Assembly: GCA_947444055.1 (NCBI GenBank)
Contig: CANEYR010000002.1
Span: 62,001 to 126,000 of the forward strand
Length of the DNA: 64,000 bases
Source: Planctomycetota bacterium
GTDB taxonomy: Bacteria; Planctomycetota; UBA1135; UBA2386
Direction: 5' to 3'
Below the pieces are notes generated by a model. The model made no database searches. It was not told the DNA's origin and saw nothing but the letters and a program-made list of their open reading frames with translations. The stretch's first letter is position 1. Every line of letters starts with the position of its first letter. Both the position numbers and the translations under genes were made by a program. Below, piece after piece: positions 24,332-32,794 of the stretch.

Positions 24332-25758
24332 GCACTGCGGAACCGTGGGATGTGGTCGTGATCGGCAGTGGTCCAGCGGGGCAGAAGGCAGCCGTGCAGG
24401 CGGCCAAGGCTGGTAAGCGTGTCTGTCTGGTGGAGCGCGATGTCGGCGTCGGCGGCTCCTGTGTGCACCGCGGCACCATTCCGTCGAAGACGCTGCGCGA
24501 GACGGCGCTGCACCTCGCCGAGTCGCGCAACCGACTTGGCGCGCACATCAAGATCGAAGTGCCGCGCGACCTGCCGTTGGCGAGTCTGATGGATCGCATG
24601 CAGAGCGTCGTCACCGCTCACGTCGAATATCAGTCAAAGCAGTTGCGTCGCAACAAGGTGGAACAGATCCACGGGCGCGCGCGCTTCGTCGATGCGCACA
24701 CGGTCGCCGTCGACGCGATCCAAGGGCCTGCCCGGCTGTTGCAAGGTGAGGTCCTCGTCATCGCGACCGGCTCGCGCCCGCGCACGCCTGCGGACGTGCC
24801 CGTTGATCACGAAAACGTCTACGACAGCGACTCGATCCTCAGCATGACGTACTTGCCGAAGTCGCTGACGGTGCTCGGCAGCGGCGTCATCGCGTCGGAG
24901 TACGCGACCATCTTCGCCGCCCTCGGGGTGCAGGTGACGATGATCGACAAGTCTGATCGGCCGCTGGCGTTCCTCGATCGCGAGATCACCGACCGCTTCG
25001 TCGAAGCCTTCGAACTGCGTCCAGGCTGCGTATTTTTCGGCGGTGCCAAAGTGAAGAGTGTCGTCTGGAATGGCGTCGACACCGTCGTCACGACTCTCGA
25101 CAACGGTTGGGAAGTGAAGTCAGAACGACTGCTGTGTGCGCAGGGTCGCCTGGCGAACGTTGAGGACCTGGCGATCGACAAGGCTGGCCTCTGCATCAGT
25201 GAACTCGGTCACATTCCGGTCGACAAAGATTGCCGCACCAAGGTCGCGCACATCTTCGCGGTCGGCGACGTGATGGGTCCGCCATCGCTGGCCTCGGCTT
25301 CGATGGAGCAGGGGCGGCGCGCCATGCGCAGTGCGCTCAATCTGCCGGTCGGCAAGTATGTGGAGCTGATCCCGGTTGGCATCTACACGCTGCCGGAGAT
25401 CTCCAGTGTTGGCCAGACCGAGGCCGAAGCGAAGAAGGCGGGGGCGGACGTGGTTGTCGGCCGTGCCAAGTTCGCTGAGCTGGCGCGCGGCCAGATCAGC
25501 GGCACGCAGGATGGAATGTTGAAGCTGGTGGTGGACGGCACGACGCAGTGCATTCTTGGTTGCCAGATCATCGGCGAGGGCGCCACCGAGATCGTGCACT
25601 TGGCGCAGATGGCGATGATGACGAACGCCGACGTCAACTTGTTCGTCGAGAAGGTCTTCAACTTCCCAACGCTGGCGGAGGGCTACCGCGTGGCGGCGCT
25701 CGACATCGTTGGGCAGTTGGCGATGCGGGCCAGCGCCGCGGCGTCGCCGTCGCGCTGA
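24328..25758 (+). CDS. sthA: soluble pyridine nucleotide transhydrogenase (SthA/UdhA-like)
   Basis: A 476-residue FAD flavoprotein of the dihydrolipoamide dehydrogenase superfamily. The N-terminal FAD site is VVVIGSGPAGQKAA. The redox motif region reads GGSCVHRGTIPSKTLRE: the second cysteine of the usual CxxxxC is Thr, exactly as in soluble transhydrogenases (GTIPSK), so this is not a disulfide reductase. The NAD(P) Rossmann motif GSGVIASEYA (about 190) and FAVGDVMGPP (about 310) follow. It equilibrates NADPH and NADH. The start is GTG at 24328, coupled to the HDOD gene. The pairing of a signalling HDOD protein with a redox enzyme is odd. Length fits SthA (464-470). Confidence 0.88.
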   Translation: MSTAEPWDVVVIGSGPAGQKAAVQAAKAGKRVCLVERDVGVGGSCVHRGTIPSKTLRETALHLAESRNRLGAHIKIEVPRDLPLASLMDRMQSVVTAHVEYQSKQLRRNKVEQIHGRARFVDAHTVAVDAIQGPARLLQGEVLVIATGSRPRTPADVPVDHENVYDSDSILSMTYLPKSLTVLGSGVIASEYATIFAALGVQVTMIDKSDRPLAFLDREITDRFVEAFELRPGCVFFGGAKVKSVVWNGVDTVVTTLDNGWEVKSERLLCAQGRLANVEDLAIDKAGLCISELGHIPVDKDCRTKVAHIFAVGDVMGPPSLASASMEQGRRAMRSALNLPVGKYVELIPVGIYTLPEISSVGQTEAEAKKAGADVVVGRAKFAELARGQISGTQDGMLKLVVDGTTQCILGCQIIGEGATEIVHLAQMAMMTNADVNLFVEKVFNFPTLAEGYRVAALDIVGQLAMRASAAASPSR

Positions 25759-25764
25759 GCGACG

Positions 25765-26559
25765 TCAGCGTCGTTCGGGCAGCAACTCGGCGAACCACCA
25801 CAGGCCGCCATCACTGCGAAGCAGCTGGTTGCGGCGGCTGCCCTCAGCGGGCGCCACGAGGTGTTCCGGCGGTTCGCCGCCGAGTGCTTGGGACGGCACG
25901 GCGCAGCGAGCGATGAGCGCCCCGTAACCGAGCAGGTGCGCTTGGCCGACGACCACGACGATCAGGTGTTCGGGATAGCGCGCGGCCAGACGCTGCACCC
26001 TGGTGGCGATGAGCGCATCGCGCTGGTCGAGCGGCAGGCGAGGGGTCGGTTCGAGACCATGCACGGGAATCGCGTGGCGCTTGCCGAAGGCGACCAAGGC
26101 GCAGAAGAACGCGCAGTCGAGCGCTTCGTCATCGAGCCACGAGCCAGGCCAGCGGGTGCGAATGCGCCCGCGCAGGGTCAGCGCATCCATGTCGCCGCGG
26201 AGATGGGCGGCGACCAGACGATCATCCTGTTCCCCGATCGCTTCGAGGGCCAAGACCAGGGGGCGGCCCGAGGCTTGCAGTTCTGCTAGCAACTCGTTCT
26301 GCAGCTCGTGCAGGTGGTGGCTGACATGGTGATCACCAAGCCACAGCACGCGCGCGGTGGTGGTGTCGCGCACGAACTCGCGGCGGCTGGTGCTGGCGAC
26401 GAAGCGCGTGCCGGTGGCGGCGAGGAAGCTTTCGCGATAGATCGCGATGTCGTTCGTCTTCGCCTCATCCCACAGGAATTGCGACGGCGAGCACGCGCTC
26501 GTCAGCGCCACCGCCGTTAGTGCAATCGTCAGGGTGGCGGATCGCGAGCCGAATGTCAT
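25765..26559 (-). CDS. ChaN-like (DUF399, haem-binding uptake) lipoprotein
   Basis: A 264-residue lipoprotein (lipobox TSAC, Cys23). The fold belongs to the ChaN/Tiki superfamily. VLWLGDHHVSHHLHELQNEL (71-90) replaces the usual LGExH motif, and the C-terminal strand VVVVGQAHLLG carries the second conserved His. Residues between contain LALEAIGEQD and PVHGLEP, also typical. ChaN homologues bind haem or act as putative proteases at the outer membrane. The Glu of the LGE motif is Asp76 here. It is convergent with the transhydrogenase gene (6-bp gap) and divergent from the SDR gene. Confidence 0.8.
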   Translation of the reverse strand: MTFGSRSATLTIALTAVALTSACSPSQFLWDEAKTNDIAIYRESFLAATGTRFVASTSRREFVRDTTTARVLWLGDHHVSHHLHELQNELLAELQASGRPLVLALEAIGEQDDRLVAAHLRGDMDALTLRGRIRTRWPGSWLDDEALDCAFFCALVAFGKRHAIPVHGLEPTPRLPLDQRDALIATRVQRLAARYPEHLIVVVVGQAHLLGYGALIARCAVPSQALGGEPPEHLVAPAEGSRRNQLLRSDGGLWWFAELLPERR

Positions 26560-26589
26560 GATCGACGCGAGACACTCTCAGGAGCGATG

Positions 26590-27402
26590 ATGAAGCGCAA
26601 GGTCGACGTCGGGCACGCACGCCCTGGTTCAGATGAGTTGGCTGGCAAACGATGCGTCGTCACCGGCGGTGGCACCGGCATCGGCGCTGGCATCGCCCAC
26701 GCCTTGGCGCAGCGTGGCGCGCGCGTCGCCGTGCTTGGTCGGCGCAAGAAGCCGTTGCAGGATGTGGTGGCGATGCTGCAAGCAGAGCGATGCGATGCGC
26801 TCGCAGTGGTTGCGGACGTCACCGACAAGGCCTCGATGCGCCGCGGACTCTTGCGGGTCGCGAAGCAGTTCGGCGGCATCGATGTGCTGGTGGCGAACGC
26901 GGGCACCGGCGGCCCCAATGCGTGCGCGCTGCCGGGACCAGATCGTTGGACCGAGATCCTGCGCACCAACCTGGATGGCCTCTACCACTCAGTGCTCGGG
27001 GCCTTGCCGCACTTGGCCGACGGCGGCCGCATCGTCGCCATCAGCTCGGTGCTCGGCCGGTTTGGCGTGCCTGGCTACACGGCATACTGCGCGAGCAAGC
27101 ATGGCGTCATCGGGTTCGTGAAGGCGCTGGCGCTCGAACTGGCCGGGCGCGGCATCACCGTGAATGCGATTTGCCCAGGCTGGGTCGACACCGACATGGC
27201 GAGTGCTGGCCTGCAGGCGTTGGCGGACGCCATGCAGGTGGAGTTTGCTGTGGCGCACAAGCACGCCATGACGGCGGTGCCGATCGGCCGCATGCTGCAG
27301 CCGGACGAAATCGGCGAGACGGTCGCGTGGTTGTGTTCCCCCGGCGCGCGCGGCATGACCGGCCAAGCGATCAGCCACTGCGGTGGCCAAGTGATGTGGT
27401 AA
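26590..27402 (+). CDS. SDR-family oxidoreductase (3-ketoacyl-ACP reductase-like)
   Basis: A 270-residue classical short-chain dehydrogenase. The NAD(P) site is TGGGTGIG (25-32), NAG is at about 103-105, and the catalytic residues Ser153, Tyr166 and Lys170 lie in ISSVLGRFG and YTAYCASK. The ending ICPGWVDTDM, LCSPGARGMTGQAISHCGGQ is close to FabG and PhaB-type reductases. AGGAG at 26580-26584 sits 5 nt before the ATG at 26590, which I prefer to the ATG at 26587 (2-nt spacing). It stands alone between a divergent ChaN gene and an outer-membrane lipoprotein gene, so its substrate is unknown. Confidence 0.9.
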   Translation: MKRKVDVGHARPGSDELAGKRCVVTGGGTGIGAGIAHALAQRGARVAVLGRRKKPLQDVVAMLQAERCDALAVVADVTDKASMRRGLLRVAKQFGGIDVLVANAGTGGPNACALPGPDRWTEILRTNLDGLYHSVLGALPHLADGGRIVAISSVLGRFGVPGYTAYCASKHGVIGFVKALALELAGRGITVNAICPGWVDTDMASAGLQALADAMQVEFAVAHKHAMTAVPIGRMLQPDEIGETVAWLCSPGARGMTGQAISHCGGQVMW

Positions 27403-27534
27403 TGTCCCGCGAAGGGACGCGGCATCCGACCGATGGGGTCGGGGCTTCCCGGATGCACGCGGTGGGCACCTGCCGCTAGCTGGGGCCGTCGGGGGGTAGG
27501 TTGGTTGGCCGGGGCTTCGCTTCGGCGATCCCCT

Positions 27535-28467
27535 ATGCGCTCCGTCGCCATTCTCACCCTCGGCGTGCTCGCTGCCTGTGCAGCCAAGCCTGGTGCCAGC
27601 ACCGAGTGGACCCAGATCCAGCGCGACCGCTTGGAACGGCTGCATGCGGTGCGGCGGCCGGATGCGGCGCTCGCTGGGGTGTTGGGCCACGCCCCGCAGG
27701 CGGGCGGCCAAGACCCTCGCCACATCGACCAACGGGAGCCGCAGCTACCGGGCGCTGGCCCGCGTCCCTTCCGTGGTCCGTTGCTGGCGACCAGCGTCGC
27801 GCTGGGCTTTGGCAACGTCGCCGCCCGCATCGACGGCACCCGCCTCGATGATCGCGCCGACGCTCGCTCTCTCGCCGTCGGCCTCGATGCCGGCACCGGG
27901 GCTGGACTCGAGACCAAGTTGTGGTCGAGCGAGACGGAGTTGTTCTTGGGCCAACGCATCAACGACGGCGTCGTGCCAGCGGACGCGGCGGCCAACCTGA
28001 CCGGCGTCGATGCCTTCCCGCATGTGTGGTTCTCGGCGTTGGACGGGGCCCTGCGAGTGCCAGTGCGTCTCGGGGTGTTCGCCGACTGGCAGCATCTCGA
28101 TCATGAACGGGCAGGCGTCGACCGCGAGTGGATCGGCATCGGCCCGCGCCTTGTCATCGAACCAACCTGGCGGCTGCTATCAGGCCAACGAGCCGCTCTC
28201 GACTTGGTCGGGCGCCTCGGCGGGGACGTGGGTGCCGCCTGCTTTGGCGAGACCTTTGTCGGCGGCGACGATCGCGATCTGACGGTGCGTTGGGGCGGGG
28301 AAGCCGGCCTCAGCCTGCGCGCCCTGCTCGGCGCGATGCATGCCGAACTCGGCTACCACGTGCAGCACACGTGGTACGGACCGATTGACAGCGACCTGTT
28401 TGGTGACCGCGCCCGCACTGAGTTGCAGCGGCAGCAGGTCTTCATCGGCTTCGGCTTGACCTACTGA
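27535..28467 (+). CDS. outer-membrane beta-barrel-like lipoprotein, unknown function
   Basis: A 310-residue protein with a lipoprotein signal (VLAAC, Cys15). After a flexible Arg/Gln/Pro-rich stretch (about 20-80) it is made of alternating hydrophobic strands rich in Gly and aromatic residues and ends in FIGFGLTY, a C-terminal aromatic as in outer-membrane barrels. Several strands look amphipathic (ATSVALGFGNVAARIDG, MHAELGYHVQHTWYG). No family is recognised. The preceding 132-bp gap (27403-27534) is G-rich without a clear promoter. It converges with the M36-like protease gene across a hairpin terminator. Confidence 0.6.
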   Translation: MRSVAILTLGVLAACAAKPGASTEWTQIQRDRLERLHAVRRPDAALAGVLGHAPQAGGQDPRHIDQREPQLPGAGPRPFRGPLLATSVALGFGNVAARIDGTRLDDRADARSLAVGLDAGTGAGLETKLWSSETELFLGQRINDGVVPADAAANLTGVDAFPHVWFSALDGALRVPVRLGVFADWQHLDHERAGVDREWIGIGPRLVIEPTWRLLSGQRAALDLVGRLGGDVGAACFGETFVGGDDRDLTVRWGGEAGLSLRALLGAMHAELGYHVQHTWYGPIDSDLFGDRARTELQRQQVFIGFGLTY

Positions 28468-28490
28468 GTGGTCGCCAGTTGCCGAGCCAG

Positions 28491-28515
28491 TCGTGAGCGC
28501 CCGTGGCGCTCACGA
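28491..28515. terminator. bidirectional hairpin between convergent genes
   Basis: A perfect 11-bp inverted repeat (TCGTGAGCGCC, loop CGT, GGCGCTCACGA) sits in the 62-bp gap between two convergent genes. There is no T-run on either side, so it may act as a stable 3' end barrier rather than a classical intrinsic terminator. Confidence 0.6.
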
Positions 28516-28529
28516 CGGCGATCCATCGT

Positions 28530-31487
28530 TCACGGCGTCTGCGTGAACATGTTGATGAACGGGTTCGACGCGACGAACGTCGTGAACCCAGCATCCACCG
28601 TCAGCACTTGGCTGTAGTAGAAGATGCCAACCGCCGACGGCACGTTCGGCGCCGTGAACGGGAACGACGCGTTGCCACTGCCGTCCGTCGAGCCACCGAG
28701 CAGCGTGATGGTGCCACCGACCTGCATGGTCGGGAAGCCTGGCACGCTAGTCGGGCCGGCGGTGTCGGCGACGGCCAGCAAGAACGGCCGCGAGTTGCCG
28801 GGCGTCAGGATCGTGGCGTTCATCAGCGTGCCTTGCACCGCTTGCTCCGGCAGCATGCGCAGCTCGGCATCGATCGTCGGCACAATGGTCTCGCCGAGTT
28901 CGACGTCGTCGATTTGCCAGCCGCCGAGGTTGAGGCCAGCATCGCTGACCAAGCGCCACTCGAGCTGCACCGACGGGTTGTTGTCGGCCATCGGGATCGC
29001 GTACTCGACCGATTGCCAGGAGGTGTCCAGGTGGTTGCCATTCAAGGCGTTGACCCAGATCTGCACGCCGTTCACCGAGACCGTCGCTTGGTCGAAGATG
29101 GCTTCTTCCACCGACAGCCAACGCTTGAAGCGCAGCTTGACGCCGAACTTGCCCGTGCAGTCGAGGATCGGCGAACGCAAGAACTCGTTCACGCTGTTCG
29201 GGTAGCGGCCATTGAAGGTGCCGTTGCCGAGGTCGGTCGAGTAGACGTTGAGCCCTGAGGTCGCGGTCTGCGGGTCGATCCAGGTGACGCCGCTAACGGT
29301 GCTGGTCTTGCCGGCGGGGTCGCCGAGTTGCCAGTCGTTGGTGAGGCCCGACGTGAGGCCGGTGGTCCAGCCGACGGCGCCGGTGTCGAAGTTCTGCAGG
29401 TGGAAGCCGGCGAAGGTGCCGCCGTCGATCGAGTAGAAGATCTCGCCCGCCGCTGGGAAGCGCACGATCGGGCCCGTGCTGTGCACGGCTTCGATGTGGT
29501 AGCTCACCGCGCCGACCGAGACACCCGGCAGCATGGCGACGTAGCCGTTGACGGCGCCGTTGCTGTGCATGTTGCGGATCAGGTTGCCAGCGCCACCGTT
29601 GTAGTGCAGGCGAACTTGCGTGAACGAGCCGCTGATCGGCGTCACCGTGGCGGTGACCTTGCGCGGCGACACCTGTTGCGCGGTGTTCGTCAGCGCCGTG
29701 TGCGTGATCGAACCGACTTGGATCGCTGGGAACGGGATCGCCTTGTCGTTGGCTGCGCCGCTGAGGTGCGCATAGTTGGGCGTGCCGTTCAGCAGGTTGC
29801 CGTCGTCATCGTCAGCGATGAACACTTCGCGCACCGCGTCAACACGGGTCGTGGCGTTGGCCGCGATCGAGCTGATGACGATGTCGTTCGAGATCGCGAT
29901 GGCACTCGGCGTGCCGAAGGCCGTCCGCAAGCGTTCGCGCAGGCGCCAGGCAAAGCCCATCCACACCTGACCAGCGCCGTGCGGCGAGGTCGTTGAGTAC
30001 GGATAGAGGAACGCGTTGTCGCCGCGACGCAGCGCGACGTTGGCCGTCTGGAAGCCAGAGCCGAGCAGCGGGCTGTCGACCTGAAACAGGCCCCAGATGT
30101 CGCCCCAGCCTTCGCTCAGGCCTTCGGCGTTGCTGTTGAAGATGCCGCCGTAGCGCTCGTCGATGCCGTGGCCCCATTCGTGCGCGGCGACGGTCGAGAA
30201 CGCGGTGTTCGAGCAGCCACCGCCGGCTTGGTAGAAGTTGATCGTGTTGCCGGTGTAGTAGGCATTGCACGTGCTGGCGATGTTGGCGGTCACCGAGATG
30301 GCGCTCGCCGTGGTGAATTGCGCGGAGTTGCCGAGGATGCTGCGGCCGTACTCGTTGGTGCGATCGATCCAGTAGGTCAGGTTGGTGTGCGCCGACTCAT
30401 TGGTCGTGGCCGCTGCCGTCAGCAATTGGATCGTCGTGTTGACGCCCGGGTTGACGGCGAAGACGCCGGCCGGAGCGTTGGCGCCCGAGATCGGGTTGTG
30501 GTGGCGACCATCGAGGGCGCCGACCGTGATGTTCACCGCCGCGGCGATGTCGATCGTGAACTGACCGTTGATGTCCGTGGTGACCGTGCCGACACCGGGC
30601 ACGTTGAGCACGACGCCAGGCAGTGGCGTGTTGACCAGGGCGGCGAAGGCATCGATGCCGACGTTGGTCCAGCCCATCAGCGTCACCGTCGTCAGGACGG
30701 GCGGGGCCGTGACCTTGGCGGTTGCGTTGACGGCATGCGTGGTGGTCGAGCAGCCGGCCATGCCGCACTCGTGCTTGTCGTTGTGGAAGCTGAGCACGGC
30801 GCCCGTCTGCGCGTCGACGTAGTAGCGGCCGATGGGGCCAACGCCTTGCGCGTTGACGTTGCTGATCGGCACTTCCCAAGCCAAGAACACCGGCGTCGCC
30901 GCCGTGGCACTCGTGTCACCCCAGATCACCAAACGCGGGCGGCCAGCCGGAGCTGGTTGCGGCACGTTGGTCGGATCGGCGCCGACGGCTTGCCAAGCGG
31001 CGGCCACGGCCACCAATTCGCCAACGGCAGGTACGGTGTTGAAGTTGACGGCGATCGGCCAAGCGCGACTGCCGAGCATGGCGACCACACCGCTCATGTT
31101 GATGCGGATGTCGGCGCGCCCGTCGATCACTGGCAGGCCACGGTAGTACTGATCGAACGTGAACGTCCAGCTGCGGCCCATCCGCGAGCCGATGCTCTCG
31201 CGGAAGTCCGACGTGCCGAGGCCGAGCAATTCGTGGTGCTGTGCTAGCAGTGCATTGGCATGCACGCGTGCCGCGGCCAACGAGTTCTCACCCCAACCTG
31301 CGATCGGCAAGCCGGTGCCATAGATGGCGCTCGGCGTACCAGTCGCGGGGTGCCACTGCACAACCCACTCGCCGCCGCGTTCGGCGCGGAATGCGGCCAA
31401 GGCGGTCTTGGGGGTTGCACCGTCAGCGGCGGGGTCTTGAGCAGACGAAAAGGCAGCGAGACTTGCTGCGAGCGCAATCATTCGCAT
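28530..31487 (-). CDS. secreted metallopeptidase, M36 (fungalysin)-like
   Basis: A 985-residue exported zinc protease. A signal peptide (MRMIALAASLAAFSSAQD) is followed by an N-terminal inhibitory propeptide (about 35-240) and then a catalytic domain with HEWGH (His436, Glu437, His440) and a downstream GLSEGWGD (Glu459), the usual M36 arrangement HExxH...E. Nearby Asn-rich and CNAYY stretches also fit. C-terminal parts contain a bacterial Ig-like or CBM-like module (YSIDGGTFAGFHLQNFDTG) and a last beta domain shared in kind with other secreted proteins of this genome. It likely degrades extracellular protein. It is flanked downstream by a hairpin and upstream by a 331-bp gene-free stretch. 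Confidence 0.85.
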   Translation of the reverse strand: MRMIALAASLAAFSSAQDPAADGATPKTALAAFRAERGGEWVVQWHPATGTPSAIYGTGLPIAGWGENSLAAARVHANALLAQHHELLGLGTSDFRESIGSRMGRSWTFTFDQYYRGLPVIDGRADIRINMSGVVAMLGSRAWPIAVNFNTVPAVGELVAVAAAWQAVGADPTNVPQPAPAGRPRLVIWGDTSATAATPVFLAWEVPISNVNAQGVGPIGRYYVDAQTGAVLSFHNDKHECGMAGCSTTTHAVNATAKVTAPPVLTTVTLMGWTNVGIDAFAALVNTPLPGVVLNVPGVGTVTTDINGQFTIDIAAAVNITVGALDGRHHNPISGANAPAGVFAVNPGVNTTIQLLTAAATTNESAHTNLTYWIDRTNEYGRSILGNSAQFTTASAISVTANIASTCNAYYTGNTINFYQAGGGCSNTAFSTVAAHEWGHGIDERYGGIFNSNAEGLSEGWGDIWGLFQVDSPLLGSGFQTANVALRRGDNAFLYPYSTTSPHGAGQVWMGFAWRLRERLRTAFGTPSAIAISNDIVISSIAANATTRVDAVREVFIADDDDGNLLNGTPNYAHLSGAANDKAIPFPAIQVGSITHTALTNTAQQVSPRKVTATVTPISGSFTQVRLHYNGGAGNLIRNMHSNGAVNGYVAMLPGVSVGAVSYHIEAVHSTGPIVRFPAAGEIFYSIDGGTFAGFHLQNFDTGAVGWTTGLTSGLTNDWQLGDPAGKTSTVSGVTWIDPQTATSGLNVYSTDLGNGTFNGRYPNSVNEFLRSPILDCTGKFGVKLRFKRWLSVEEAIFDQATVSVNGVQIWVNALNGNHLDTSWQSVEYAIPMADNNPSVQLEWRLVSDAGLNLGGWQIDDVELGETIVPTIDAELRMLPEQAVQGTLMNATILTPGNSRPFLLAVADTAGPTSVPGFPTMQVGGTITLLGGSTDGSGNASFPFTAPNVPSAVGIFYYSQVLTVDAGFTTFVASNPFINMFTQTP

Positions 31488-31818
31488 GGGAAGACAGTCC
31501 TTGGGCGCTGGGCAGCGTCGTCATTGAGGCTGAACCAGCATGAGTCGCAGGGGCGGCGACCCGGCAGAGAGAATCAGGCGGGGGGAGTATGGCCCGGGCC
31601 GATGCGACGTCAACGGGGCCAGGCTGGCGTTCTTGTCCCATGCTCGTCGAGTTCCGCGCGGATTCTCTCGGCCGCATGGAGCGTTGCGCGACGAGTGAAC
31701 GGCTGCCCGCTGCGTTCTCGAATCAAGATCGCGACCGGCCGCGTTCACGCAGGCGGTGGTCTGGCGGGACGCTGGCGGTGCAGGCGGCGACCGAAGATGA
31801 GTGTGCAGGCGCGCATGT
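31488..31818. other. gene-free stretch, 331 bp
   Basis: Lies between the start of the M36-like protease gene (minus strand) and the end of the flagellin gene (minus strand). Frames on both strands look like shadows of neighbours and show no ribosome site, RNA gene or repeat that I can support. It should contain the protease promoter. Confidence 0.5.
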
Positions 31819-32622
31819 TCACCCCAGCAAGTCGAGCAGTTTGGGACGGCTGCTCGCGGCCCGTTGCCCAGACACCTGCAGGCTGAACAGGATGCGATCG
31901 CGGGTCTGCTCCGCAACCGCCTGCGCCACGTCCACGTCCTCAATGCGCGAACGGGCGGCTTCGGCAGCGGCTCCCGACGCGGCGAGCTGCCGGCCGTGAC
32001 TGGCCAGTGCGTTGTCGGCGGCACCGAGCCGCGCTCGCGAACTGGCGAGCGTCGCGCCAGCCGCATCCAACGCCTGCATCGTTGCCGGATCGGCAACCGA
32101 CCTGCCAGCGACTGCTAACGTCGAAGCGCGTGCATCGGGCAAGTCGAGCGAGTGCTCGCCGCCACCGCCGTCGCTGATGACCACCGCATTGCCGCCGCTC
32201 GCCGAACCATCGAGCAGCTGGGTGCCGGCGAACGACGATCCGCCGGCCGTCTGATCGAGGCCCAGCGCCAACTGGTCGTACTCCTGTTGGATCGCGTCGC
32301 GATCGCTCGCCGACAGCGTGCCGTTCTGCGCCTGCACGGTCAGCTCGCGCATGCGCCCGAGGCTGTCCTGGCTCGATTGCAGCGCCCCATCGGCGGTGCG
32401 CAGCAGACTCTGCCCATCGGCGACATTGCGTTCGCCCTGCGCGCTGCCGCGCACCTGAGCCTCCAGGCGTTTGGCGATCGCCAACCCAGCCGGGTCGTCG
32501 GCAGCGGTCGCAATGCGCTTGCCGCTGGCCAGCCGCTGCGAACCGCGCTCGCGCCGCCGCTGGATTTGGTCCATCTGCCGAAGGCGCGCGTCATCGCCAT
32601 GCGATCGAATGCTCAGGCTCAT
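31819..32622 (-). CDS. fliC: short flagellin
   Basis: A 267-residue flagellin holding only the conserved D0/D1 ends. The N-terminal half has QRLASGKRIATAADDPAGLA (about 34-53), TADGALQSSQDSLGRMRELTVQA in pieces, and GTLSASDRDAIQQEYDQL. The C-terminal half has SRIEDVDVAQAVAEQTRDRIL and ends KLLDLLG. The middle variable domain is nearly absent. The start is ATG at 32622 with GGAG 5 nt upstream. No other flagellar gene (hook, export, FliS, FliD) is present within the window, so it is an orphan here. It is divergent from a short sigma factor gene, with a hairpin between them. Confidence 0.9.
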   Translation of the reverse strand: MSLSIRSHGDDARLRQMDQIQRRRERGSQRLASGKRIATAADDPAGLAIAKRLEAQVRGSAQGERNVADGQSLLRTADGALQSSQDSLGRMRELTVQAQNGTLSASDRDAIQQEYDQLALGLDQTAGGSSFAGTQLLDGSASGGNAVVISDGGGGEHSLDLPDARASTLAVAGRSVADPATMQALDAAGATLASSRARLGAADNALASHGRQLAASGAAAEAARSRIEDVDVAQAVAEQTRDRILFSLQVSGQRAASSRPKLLDLLG

Positions 32623-32704
32623 CGTTGCTCCAGGTCCAAGTGCGGCCACCCCACGTCGCTGCACCAACCCATCGATCGGAGCGAAGGTGCCTGCCCTTGA
32701 ATCC

Positions 32705-32725
32705 GCGGTCTCCTTCCGAGACCGC
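32705..32725. promoter_or_regulatory. inverted repeat in the flagellin / sigma factor divergent region
   Basis: GCGGTCTC-CTTCC-GAGACCGC, an 8-bp perfect stem with a 5-nt loop. Read as flagellin leader RNA (minus strand) the loop is GGAAG, 83 nt before the flagellin ATG. It could be an RNA-binding site (CsrA-like, GGA in a loop) or a protein operator. This is only a structural observation. Confidence 0.4.
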
Positions 32726-32794
32726 CACAGGCCAAGTCGCCGACGCCGTCGAATTTTCCTGCACCCGCAACCCAGGGTCGTGGATTCTGGTGGC

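Noticed and set aside
24328-25758. Dihydrolipoamide dehydrogenase
   Set aside because: The second redox cysteine is replaced by Thr in GTIPSK, which excludes a disulfide reductase and fits soluble transhydrogenase.
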